From CAVVIO01 sp963748095 (lineage in GTDB: Bacteria > Bacteroidota > Bacteroidia > Bacteroidales > UBA10428): a stretch of DNA of 64,000 bases. Positions 54,901-61,522 of the stretch are shown here, one piece after another. Where the stretch lies: NCBI GenBank assembly GCA_963748095.1, contig CAVVIO010000001.1, positions 189,174 to 253,173 on the forward strand, given 5' to 3'. How positions within the stretch are numbered: the stretch's first letter is position 1; each line of letters begins with the position of its first letter. The position numbers and the translations under genes were made by a program. Below the pieces are notes generated by a model. It made no database searches. It was not told the origin of the DNA and worked only from the letters and a program-made list of their open reading frames with translations.

Positions 54901-57097
54901 CAGCACTGAACTGGCAGGAACCGAATCAGGAAATTATATTCTTTCCCTTACCGGAGCTCCTGAAACTACCGCTTCAATCAGTTCCAAAGAATTAACCCTT
55001 ACAGGTAGTTTCGTGGCAGCAGATAAAACGTATGATGGAACTACAACAGCAGCAATAGCCATTGATAATCTGATACTTGACGGAGTTGTCAGTGGAGATG
55101 ATGTTTCGCTTACCAACATTCAGGCAGCATTTGCACAAAAAGAACCGGGTACGGGTTTAGCTGTCACTATTAACAGTGCAGAACTGGCAGGAACCGAATC
55201 GGGAAATTATGTTCTTTCTCTTGTTGGAGCCCCCGGTGGAACGGGAACAATCAGTACCAAAGAACTGACCCTTACGGGTAGTTTCGTGGCAGATGATAAA
55301 ACGTATGACGGAACGACAACAGCTACAATTTCAAGTAATAATCTTGTACTTAACGGAGTTGTAGGCAGTGATGATGTTTCACTTACCAATGTTCAGGCAT
55401 CATTCGCGCAACCTGAAGCAGGAACTGATTTAGCCGTTTCTCTTACCAGCGGTGAACTGGCAGGAACCGAATCGGGGAATTATATTCTTTCTCTTGACGG
55501 TGCCCTCGGTGGCACAGGAACAATCAGTACCAAAGAACTGACCCTTACGGGTAGTTTCGTGGCAAATGATAAAACGTATGACGGAACGACAACAGCTACA
55601 ATTTCAAGTAATAATCTTGTAGTTAACGGAGTTGTAGGCAATGATGATGTTTCACTTACCAATGTTCAGGCAGCATTTGCACAACCTGAAGCAGGAACTG
55701 ATTTAGTCGTTTCTCTTACCAGCGGTGAACTGGCAGGAACCGAATCGGGGAATTATATTCTTTCTCTTGACGGTGCCCCCGGTGGCACAGGAACAATCAG
55801 TACCAAAGAACTGACCCTTACAGGTAGTTTTGTGGCAGATGATAAAACATATGATGGTACAGCCACGGTTACAATTTCAAGTAATAATCTTGTACTTAAC
55901 GGAGTAGTCGGTAGTGATGATGTTTCACTTACCAATGTTCAGGCATCATTCGCGCAACCTGAAGCTGGAACTGATTTAGCCGTCATCATAACCAATGGTG
56001 AACTGACAGGAACCGAATCGGGGAATTATGTTCTTTCCCTAGTTGGAGCGCCCGGAACTACGGCGTCTATCAGTGCCAAAGAACTGACCCTGACAGGTAG
56101 TTTCGCGGCAGATAATAAAACGTATGATGGAACTACAACGGCAACAATATCCGGTAATAATCTTATACTTGACGGGGTTATTGGTGGAGATGATGTTTCA
56201 CTTACCAATGTTCAGGCATCATTCGCGCAACCTGAAGCAGGAACTGATTTAGCCGTTTCTCTTACCAGCGGTGAACTGGCAGGAACCGAATCGGGGAATT
56301 ATGTTCTTTCCCTAGTTGGAGCGCCCGGAACTACGGCGTCTATCAGTGCCAAAGAACTGACCCTGACAGGTAGTTTCGCGGCAGATAATAAAACGTATGA
56401 TGGAACTACAACGGCAACAATATCCGGTAATAATCTTATACTTGACGGGGTTATTGGTGGAGATGATGTTTCACTTACCAATGTTCAGGCAGCATTTGCA
56501 CAACCTGAAGCGGGAACGGATATAGCTGTTTCTCTTACTAGCGCTGAGCTGGCCGGGACCGAATCGGGAAATTATATTCTTTCCCTTGATGGTGCCCCAA
56601 CAACAACGGCAGATATCATTCAGGAGTACGAGCTTACTTTAGTTAGCTCTCCTGCCGAAGGAGGAACCGCTACAGGTGGAGGTTCATTCTTATACAATGA
56701 TACAGCAACCGTGTTAGCCACTCCTGCAGATGGTTATGAATTTGTTAACTGGACAGACGAAGAAGGCAATATAGTAAGCGATCAGGTTGGTTTTGATTAT
56801 ACAATGCCAGCAGCAGATGTAACACTAACAGCTAATTTTGCCGTGGTTAGTTCAATTGCCAATTTAAATGAAAATAAACCTTTGGTAATGCCAAATCCGT
56901 TTAACGAATACATCTCTATTGAAAATATTAATACGGTTTCCCGAATCATCATTTATTCTCTTACAGGGAACATCATTCTGGATAGAACCTTACCTGTTTC
57001 AAGAATCAATACAGATCAGATGGAACCAGGTATATATCTGCTAAGAATAGTTGATAAAGACGGAATAAGCAGTATTCAAAAAATAGTCAAAAAATAA
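51932..57097 (+). CDS. Giant secreted repeat protein (GLUG, FN3-like, YDG repeats, T9SS)
   Basis: 1721 residues. Signal peptide (MRYFTILMLSFYSAISLLSQ). Two similar blocks follow (about 25-400 and 420-835), each a beta-helix of GLUG motifs (GGLLGNVQYSSISNCYST type) and then an FN3-like domain (THGICWNATGTPTVDDN / QHGFVWNTTGSPVVESN). Residues about 839-1566 are eight YDG repeats, each exactly 91 residues (LTLTGSFxADxKTYDGTTTATI... VSLTNVQAAFAQPEAGTD... GTESGNYxLSL). Then a Listeria-Bacteroides repeat (GYEFVNWTDEEGN) and a T9SS type A sorting domain (VMPNPFNEYISIEN). It should be a long surface adhesin-like stalk. The 7TM-DISM regulator gene is divergent next to it. A terminator follows. Confidence 0.9.
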   Translation: MRYFTILMLSFYSAISLLSQTATPPSAGDGSQGNAYQIATWENLYWLSQNAAEWDKYYVQTADIDLSSAFPNISTWDGNKGWTPIGSSVTAFTGTYDGGGFIINGLIINRPTLNDVGLFGNASGAIIKDIGLENVTVTGNESVGSLAGLIKATTSVNNCFSTGAVASGSYYGKVGGLLGNVQYSSISNCYSTASVTGTRTGGTQTLGGLIGYFYSSTLNNSYSTGFVSGGLNNIGGLIGYIVGNGVSNSYWDTETSNQSTSNGGVGKTTAEMKDPVLYYSAGWDFQNETINGTDDYWGINSAENNGYPFLSFQGLSPSLNAVLTTQGVTNYSGSTSTATGNGTIYDLGTPAPTEHGICWNATGTPTVDDNKTTEGTPGASGNFTSEITGLAPNMVYYVKAYAINANDTIYGNEVSFTTVEPEAPAIGDGSSSSPYEIANLNNLIWLSQNTTQWNKHYIQTADINASPTAHMNDGEGFVPVGTNLSTYFSGSYNGQGFVIDNLFINSQSTEYTGLFGCIEYATIENLGLTNVDISGKYAGALVGTGYSSSNIINNCFSTGKIVGTGGYSGGLVGWNAYGTMNDCYSSANVQGTVYTGGLIGRVMGGKVNNCYSTGDITKYTSGSSTYLGGFAGAIDNSSAVTNCYSIGSIDNVGNVGGFVAYFSSSTVSNCFWDEETSGISTSAAGTAKTTVEMQSFDTLFNAGWQFPGTWHIDESVTTPDNNGYPSLSWQGLANIHQAVVSTQAASSVLETTATLNGTIENMGSPEASQHGFVWNTTGSPVVESNPNITLEGEVTATGTFSSSISGLSLNETYYVRAYATNSEGTFYGDEITFSTKTKLTLSGSFTVDNKSYDGTTTATISGDNLLLDGVIGSDDVSLTSVQVAFAQVEPGTDLAVSVINAELTGTESGKYFLSLDGAPNATASISAKELTLTGIFMVEDKTYDGNNNASIPLNFLQLVGVISGDDVSLTNVQAAFAQTEPGTDISVKVSSTELAGTESGNYILSLTGAPETTASISSKELTLTGSFVAADKTYDGTTTAAIAIDNLILDGVVSGDDVSLTNIQAAFAQKEPGTGLAVTINSAELAGTESGNYVLSLVGAPGGTGTISTKELTLTGSFVADDKTYDGTTTATISSNNLVLNGVVGSDDVSLTNVQASFAQPEAGTDLAVSLTSGELAGTESGNYILSLDGALGGTGTISTKELTLTGSFVANDKTYDGTTTATISSNNLVVNGVVGNDDVSLTNVQAAFAQPEAGTDLVVSLTSGELAGTESGNYILSLDGAPGGTGTISTKELTLTGSFVADDKTYDGTATVTISSNNLVLNGVVGSDDVSLTNVQASFAQPEAGTDLAVIITNGELTGTESGNYVLSLVGAPGTTASISAKELTLTGSFAADNKTYDGTTTATISGNNLILDGVIGGDDVSLTNVQASFAQPEAGTDLAVSLTSGELAGTESGNYVLSLVGAPGTTASISAKELTLTGSFAADNKTYDGTTTATISGNNLILDGVIGGDDVSLTNVQAAFAQPEAGTDIAVSLTSAELAGTESGNYILSLDGAPTTTADIIQEYELTLVSSPAEGGTATGGGSFLYNDTATVLATPADGYEFVNWTDEEGNIVSDQVGFDYTMPAADVTLTANFAVVSSIANLNENKPLVMPNPFNEYISIENINTVSRIIIYSLTGNIILDRTLPVSRINTDQMEPGIYLLRIVDKDGISSIQKIVKK
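54446..56629 (+). repeat. Eight 273-bp tandem repeats encoding YDG domains
   Basis: Units start at 54446, 54719, 54992, 55265, 55538, 55811, 56084 and 56357; every unit is exactly 273 bp. Units 1-3 are diverged. Units 4-6 are close to each other. Units 7 and 8 are nearly identical at the DNA level, so the array has grown recently at its 3' side. Confidence 0.93.
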
Positions 57098-57120
57098 ATA
57101 GTTAAAAAAGTTATTTATTA

Positions 57121-57151
57121 AAAGAGGCTGTCTGATTTAGACGGCCTCTTT
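57121..57151 (+). terminator. Terminator after the giant repeat protein gene
   Basis: AAAGAGGC (57121-57128) pairs with GCCTCTTT (57144-57151), a T-G pair follows, then GTCT with AGAC, giving a 13-bp stem around loop GATTT. It starts 23 bases after the stop codon. Confidence 0.8.
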
Positions 57152-57256
57152 GTATTTATAGCAATATGTAGAATTATTTATGTGTGGTATTTCTGCATAG
57201 GGTCTTAGTATTTACACTTACAGCTTATCAGGAGGTAACACTAAAAAAACAAAAAA

Positions 57257-57279
57257 GGTCCAGGTGCGGTACCTGAACC
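57257..57279. terminator. Bidirectional terminator upstream of the 57.3-kb gene's stop
   Basis: GGTCCAGGT (57257-57265) and ACCTGAACC (57271-57279) form a stem with one mismatch. A runs precede it and T runs follow it (ATTTTTTGTTTTTT), so it can terminate from either side; on the minus strand it ends the gene at 57334. Confidence 0.7.
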
Positions 57280-57333
57280 AATTTTTTGTTTTTTATTGCA
57301 TTCCATGGCTGGATGGGGAGAATGTTACACTAT

Positions 57334-57826
57334 TTAATAATCCAGTGGATTTTCTCTTAATTTATAATAATTAATAGAATCAAGTTGAATATGTTCAATT
57401 TTGGGACCTTTATCATTTAAAAGGCTGTTTTGTTTAACGATTATCTTCATCTTGTATATTCTAGGTTCTTTTAATGTAATAGTTTTATCAATACCATTTA
57501 CGATCATTGAATCACAAATAGGATCTTTTACTAATTCTCCTCCTTCAATTATCATTTCTTCTTTTACTGAGAGTACTATTAGATCATATTTTAACGACCA
57601 ATTGCCTTTTAAATAGATGACTCTTTTTTTACAATTCATTTGACTATAGTTGAATTTAAAGATACCATTTTCAAAGAATTGATAATTGTTTGACCATCCA
57701 TCTGCAATATTTTGTGAATCTTGCCAAATACCAATTAAATAATTTTCATCAATATTTTGTCCAATTGATTCAATTGATATCAAAATTAAAAAAAGACCTG
57801 ACAGAAATATATTTTTTTAGAATCAT
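57334..57826 (-). CDS. Small secreted protein of unknown function, frameshifted
   Basis: The main frame (up to 57783) has no good start and begins in the middle of a hydrophobic stretch. An ATG at 57824-57826 lies one frame over; removing one base from the run of seven T at 57812-57818 joins them and gives a proper signal peptide beginning MILKNIFLSGLFLI and ending near SIGQ. The mature part (about 140 residues) has the pattern of a lipocalin-like or META-like stress protein: LIGIWQDSQNIADGWSNNYQFFENGIFKFN and LKGNWSLKYDLIVLSVKEE. Function unknown. It lies 30 bases downstream of another small lipoprotein gene on the same strand. Confidence 0.7.
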
Positions 57827-57855
57827 AAATTACTAATTACCTTTAAACCAATCAA

Positions 57856-58209
57856 TCAATCCGCAACTCTTTTATATTCCACCGGATCATTGTATCCCAG
57901 CATTAATTTCTGATCTGTTAATTCGGATATTTGAAACTCCATATTTATTCCATACAGCTTGTATTTGATTATTCTTCCGTCAAAAGAATAGTTTTCGGCG
58001 TCAAATTTCACACGAATGCCGGCACAAATTTTAATCTCGCTTAAGCCTGTGGATGTAATTAATAATTGTTCGGTACAACCGTTGGAGTTTAATGCCAAGG
58101 CTTCCCAGGTTCCGTTAAGTTGTTCCTGTGTATAGACAGCAGTATTATCTTTTTTGCATGAAGCAGTTACTAATGCTAAAATTCCCAGTATTACAAATAA
58201 TTGTTTCAT
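57856..58209 (-). CDS. Small lipoprotein of unknown function
   Basis: 117 residues. The N-terminus MKQLFVILGILALVTASCKKD is a lipoprotein signal with the lipobox before C18. The mature part reads EQLNGTWEALALNSNGCTEQLLIT and later VEYKRV, the beginning and end of a lipocalin-like barrel as in many Bacteroidota lipoproteins of about this size. It is followed on the same strand by the 57.3-kb gene, with which it may form an operon. Confidence 0.78.
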   Translation of the reverse strand: MKQLFVILGILALVTASCKKDNTAVYTQEQLNGTWEALALNSNGCTEQLLITSTGLSEIKICAGIRVKFDAENYSFDGRIIKYKLYGINMEFQISELTDQKLMLGYNDPVEYKRVAD

Positions 58210-58422
58210 ATGAATCTATTTAAATGGAATAATTATAAATGATCTTTTTCTGGTTTTTTAGACGTATGAGCATTTAAAGTAAATGAGTTTTATCGTAAAT
58301 CCCTGAGGTACCTTTTACCCAACTTTTACTAACTTCCAACTGTCGGTACGGGGGTAAATATAAAAGATTACATAGTGAAATGCAAATTTATTTTATGAAC
58401 TAAAATTCTGAATGACACCAGT

Positions 58423-59266
58423 TTATTCTTTTTCAAACAAATTATCAGGGTTATAAGCCACACCGGCCGATTTGTAGGTACACAACATAGCTCCGGCGGT
58501 AAACGCGGACTGGTTGTACGGAACAGAAGAACAACTTCCGTCAAGAATGCTTTTTACACAGGCAATCTGCTCACTGATAAATGTCTTGGGCAGCGGTTCA
58601 TTATGACCCGGCATAATGATGTTAAAGTCATTTATATGTTTTTCAACCTTCTCCAGGCTTTTCAGGTATACTTCCAGCGGATAACTGTCCTTAAGAAACA
58701 ACCAGACGATGGTATTGGTATTATCTCCGGCAAATAATATTTTGTTACCGGAGTCGAGCAGGCAGATACTTCCGTGTGTGTGGCCCGGCACATCAATTAC
58801 CTCCAGCTTTCTGCCCCCCAGGTCGAATGTATACCCTTCTTTTATTGGGACAAGTTCCGGAGCCACAAAATCCCCGTGTCTCTCTCTTTCTTTTTTAAGA
58901 TTGGCATTGATCAATCCGAAATCTTTGGCGTTTGCATATATTTTGGGAAAAAGATAATCACACCCGGTATGATCGCCATGCCCGTGCGTATTTACAACAA
59001 TCAGCGGAAGTTTAGTGAGTGTGCGTACATATGCTTTCAGATCACCGTTACCGTAACCCGTATCGATAATCAGGGCACTGTCATTGCCTTCCACCACATA
59101 AATATTTACAGGGGTACCTCCGGCCGGACTTTCCACTATTGCCAGTACCTTGTCAGCAACTTTGTTTACTTTATAGTGGCTATTGTTCCTGGCTAAAAAT
59201 AGCCGGGGTTATCATAATAAATAAAACTATAAAAGAAAACAGCCTTGATAGTTGTAAGTGTTTCAT
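58423..59266 (-). CDS. Metallo-beta-lactamase-fold hydrolase, exported, frameshifted
   Basis: The main frame has the metal motif T-H-G-H-G-D-H-T-G-C-D, IDVPGHTHGSICLLD, LFAGDNTN and MPGHNEP, a complete MBL-fold dinuclear site. Its apparent start at 59136 lies after the natural N-terminus: an ATG at 59264-59266 one frame over encodes the signal peptide MKHLQLSRLFSFIVLFIMIT, ending PAIFSQ. Dropping one base of the GG (CC on the plus strand, 59188-59189) joins the two as SQNNSHYKVNKVADKVLAIVE. The full protein is about 280 residues. The substrate is unknown; it is a general hydrolase type and not evidence for beta-lactam resistance. The break fits the one-extra-base pattern seen in four other genes. 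Confidence 0.82.
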
Positions 59267-59609
59267 TTTGTGTTTTTTATGTTTTGTGTAAAGTATTAGT
59301 AAAGAAAACTTTTTTTATAACCGGCACAGTGCATGTTGTTAATTGTAGTAATTATCCAATGTCCCGGTTAATTATCACCTCATATATTTAGCTATTGATT
59401 CGCGAAATAAATGTAAATGATATTCTGTAAAAAAACAAATGAACCGATTGCCCTGTGATTACATGTTAATAACCGGATTATGTCTTTCGGACACCGGAAA
59501 TCAAAACAACCGGCGAGGAATTGGTTTTATTTTACTAAACGGTAATTAAAGTAAGCCTGGATAATTTAAAGACACTAAAATTCCTTCATAATCCAAAGGA
59601 GTAAGTAGC

Positions 59610-59669
59610 TAAAACATTAATATATTAACCATATATATTAATAAATTAATGTAAAACATTAATATATTA
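59610..59669 (+). promoter_or_regulatory. Paired 18-bp direct repeats, probable operators
   Basis: TAAAACATTAATATATTA occurs exactly at 59610-59627 and 59652-59669, 42 bp apart (four helical turns). Each contains the palindrome TAATATATTA. The second copy ends at the base before the TTG box of the DUF2975 operon promoter. Likely binding sites of the XRE-type regulator encoded in that operon; this is inference. Confidence 0.65.
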
Positions 59670-59699
59670 TTGTTTTATATTATTTTTTATTTATATTTG
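59670..59699 (+). promoter_or_regulatory. Bacteroidota-type promoter of the DUF2975 operon
   Basis: TTG (59670-59672), a 19-bp spacer and TATATTTG (59692-59699), an exact consensus match, 28 bases before the start codon at 59728. Confidence 0.82.
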
Positions 59700-59727
59700 T
59701 CACGTTAAATCTAAATTACCGATAACA

Positions 59728-60348
59728 ATGAATCCATCGAACCAAAAATTATTAAAAGGGATAAAGATCTTTTTTAAGGTTGTGTACATTATCCTGATCG
59801 TTGTTTTTGCTGTCAATTTACTTTCCCAGGGTATTGTTTTATTTCTGGGGAAAGAGCAAATCAGTGTGTTATCTGTTTTTCATACCATACAGCATCCTGA
59901 CATTACCATGAAATTTGCTGGAAAAGCAGTACAACCTGAAATGTTATTTGGTATCGGAGCTGTAGTTATTAAAGGGGTCCCCCTGTATATAAAAATAAGC
60001 AATTCGCTTTCTGTGCTCATCGGATTGTTTTTGTTCATACTCATTTTACGAACCATCCGTTTGATCATTAAATCCATCGATCAGAACGATGTGTTTTCGA
60101 TGCTTAATGCACAACGCTTAAAAAGAGCAGGTTTTCTTTTATTGGCAGAATTGATTATTACCGAATCGGTAACGCTGATAAATAGTTTTTCCATTCAGAG
60201 GATTGGCTCCTCCGATCTGGCCTCATTAATAGGCTTGATTGCCGGCGAAGCTTCCGGCAGCCTGATTGCCATCGTTTTCATTTTCTTTATGGCAGCAGTA
60301 TTTAAGATAGGGGTCAATATGCAGGAAGAAAACCAGAGTTTTGTATAA
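59728..60348 (+). CDS. DUF2975 membrane protein
   Basis: 206 residues with four hydrophobic segments (about 12-38, 92-112, 130-150, 165-190). The arrangement, with RTIRLIIKSIDQNDVFSMLNAQRLKRAGFLLL in the middle, matches DUF2975 proteins, which are usually followed by a small XRE-type regulator, as here (16 bases downstream). The function is unknown; a role as membrane partner of the regulator has been proposed for such pairs. First gene of an operon with an ABC transporter. Confidence 0.88.
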   Translation: MNPSNQKLLKGIKIFFKVVYIILIVVFAVNLLSQGIVLFLGKEQISVLSVFHTIQHPDITMKFAGKAVQPEMLFGIGAVVIKGVPLYIKISNSLSVLIGLFLFILILRTIRLIIKSIDQNDVFSMLNAQRLKRAGFLLLAELIITESVTLINSFSIQRIGSSDLASLIGLIAGEASGSLIAIVFIFFMAAVFKIGVNMQEENQSFV

Positions 60349-60364
60349 AAAAAGAATATAAAAA

Positions 60365-60577
60365 ATGCCCATAATCGTAAATCTGGATATCATGATGGCC
60401 AGGCGCAAAATGTCATTAAAAGACCTGGCCGACAAAGTAGGAATTTCAGTAGTGAACCTTTCGGTTTTCAAAACCGGAAAAGCTAAAGGAGTGCGTTTCT
60501 CAACCCTGCAGGCTATCTGTGAGGCGCTGGAATGTCAACCCGGAGATATATTGGAATTCCTTCCCGATGAAAAATAG
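60365..60577 (+). CDS. Small XRE-family transcriptional regulator
   Basis: 70 residues, nearly all helix-turn-helix: MMARRKMSLKDLADKVGISVVNLSVFKTGKAKGVRFSTLQAICEALECQPGDILEF. It resembles the YozG-like regulators that accompany DUF2975 proteins. Probably represses the operon through the paired direct repeats at 59610-59669. 16 bases after the DUF2975 gene and 43 before the ABC ATPase gene. Confidence 0.93.
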   Translation: MPIIVNLDIMMARRKMSLKDLADKVGISVVNLSVFKTGKAKGVRFSTLQAICEALECQPGDILEFLPDEK

Positions 60578-60620
60578 AAATTCAAATCATAAATAAATAA
60601 TCCAACTAAAAATTATCATC

Positions 60621-61503
60621 ATGAAACTTGAAATTAAAAACTTAAGTAAAACATATCCCAACGGAGTACAGGCACTGAAAAATGTAGACCTGACCATTCC
60701 TTGCGGATTATTTGGCCTGCTTGGGCCGAACGGTGCCGGCAAATCAACCCTGATGCGTACGATTGCAACTCTGCAGGAACCGGATACCGGAAGTATTCAA
60801 ATGGACGAATTAAACGTGCTCACCGAAAAATACCGGATGCGACTGCAACTCGGTTATCTTCCCCAGGAATTCGGTACTTACACCAATGTAACGGCTGCCG
60901 AAATGCTCGATCATATTGCAGTTTTAAAAGGTATTACTGACAAAAAAACCAGGAAAGCTCTTACAACGCAGTCTGTTAAAGCAAACCAACCTGTATGATG
61001 TCAGGAACAAAAAACTGGGAGGTTTCTCCGGTGGGATGAAACAACGTTTCGGTGTGGCACAGGCTCTTTTAGGAAATCCAAGGGTTCTTATTGTTGACGA
61101 ACCTACAGCAGGACTTGATCCTGCCGAGCGCAAGCGATTTTTAAATATGCTGAGCGAAGTGGGCGAGCAGGTTATTGTAATCCTTTCCACTCATATTGTA
61201 GACGACGTAGAAGAAATTTGCTCCAATATGTCGATCATCGACAAAGGAGAGGTTAAATATACAGGAAAGCCCTACGAAGCGATGGAATTACTGAAAGGGA
61301 AAATATGGAAAAAGGTTGTTACCAAAAGCGAAGAAAGTCAGTTTACTGATAATTACACCATACTCTCCAGCCGCTTATCCGACGGCATGGTTGAGATTCA
61401 TGTTTTCAGTGAAAGCAGTCCGGGAGCTTTCGACAAAACAGCACCCGACCTGGAAGATGTATATTTTGCAGCCATAAAGAATTGTTTACCAACAGCCAAT
61501 TAA
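60621..61503 (+). CDS. ABC transporter ATP-binding protein, frameshifted
   Basis: Walker A GPNGAGKS, Q-loop LGYLPQEFGTY, signature GGFSGGMKQR, Walker B VLIVDEPTAGLDP and switch histidine STHIVDD are all present, but in two frames. After GITDKKTRKA the first frame runs TTQSVKANQPV-stop at 60998; one frame over the sequence continues LQRSLLKQTNLYDVRNKKLGGFSGGMKQR. Removing one base near 60957-60962 (GCTCTTAC) gives an unbroken protein of about 293 residues. The ATPase drives the permease/peptidase encoded 19 bases downstream. The frameshift is probably an extra base in the assembly. Confidence 0.88.
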
Positions 61504-61522
61504 CCTTCAAAATACCAAAGCC

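Larger units (their letters stand above)
59267..59727. other. 461-bp divergent intergenic region
   Basis: Holds the promoter and repeat sites of the DUF2975 operon at its right end (59610-59699, listed separately). The rest is AT-rich with no frame or RNA recognised. Confidence 0.5.

Noticed and set aside
54574..56481. Series of minus-strand frames of 60-64 codons spaced 273 bp apart inside the YDG array
   Set aside because: They repeat with the tandem unit and are shadows of the plus-strand repeat gene.
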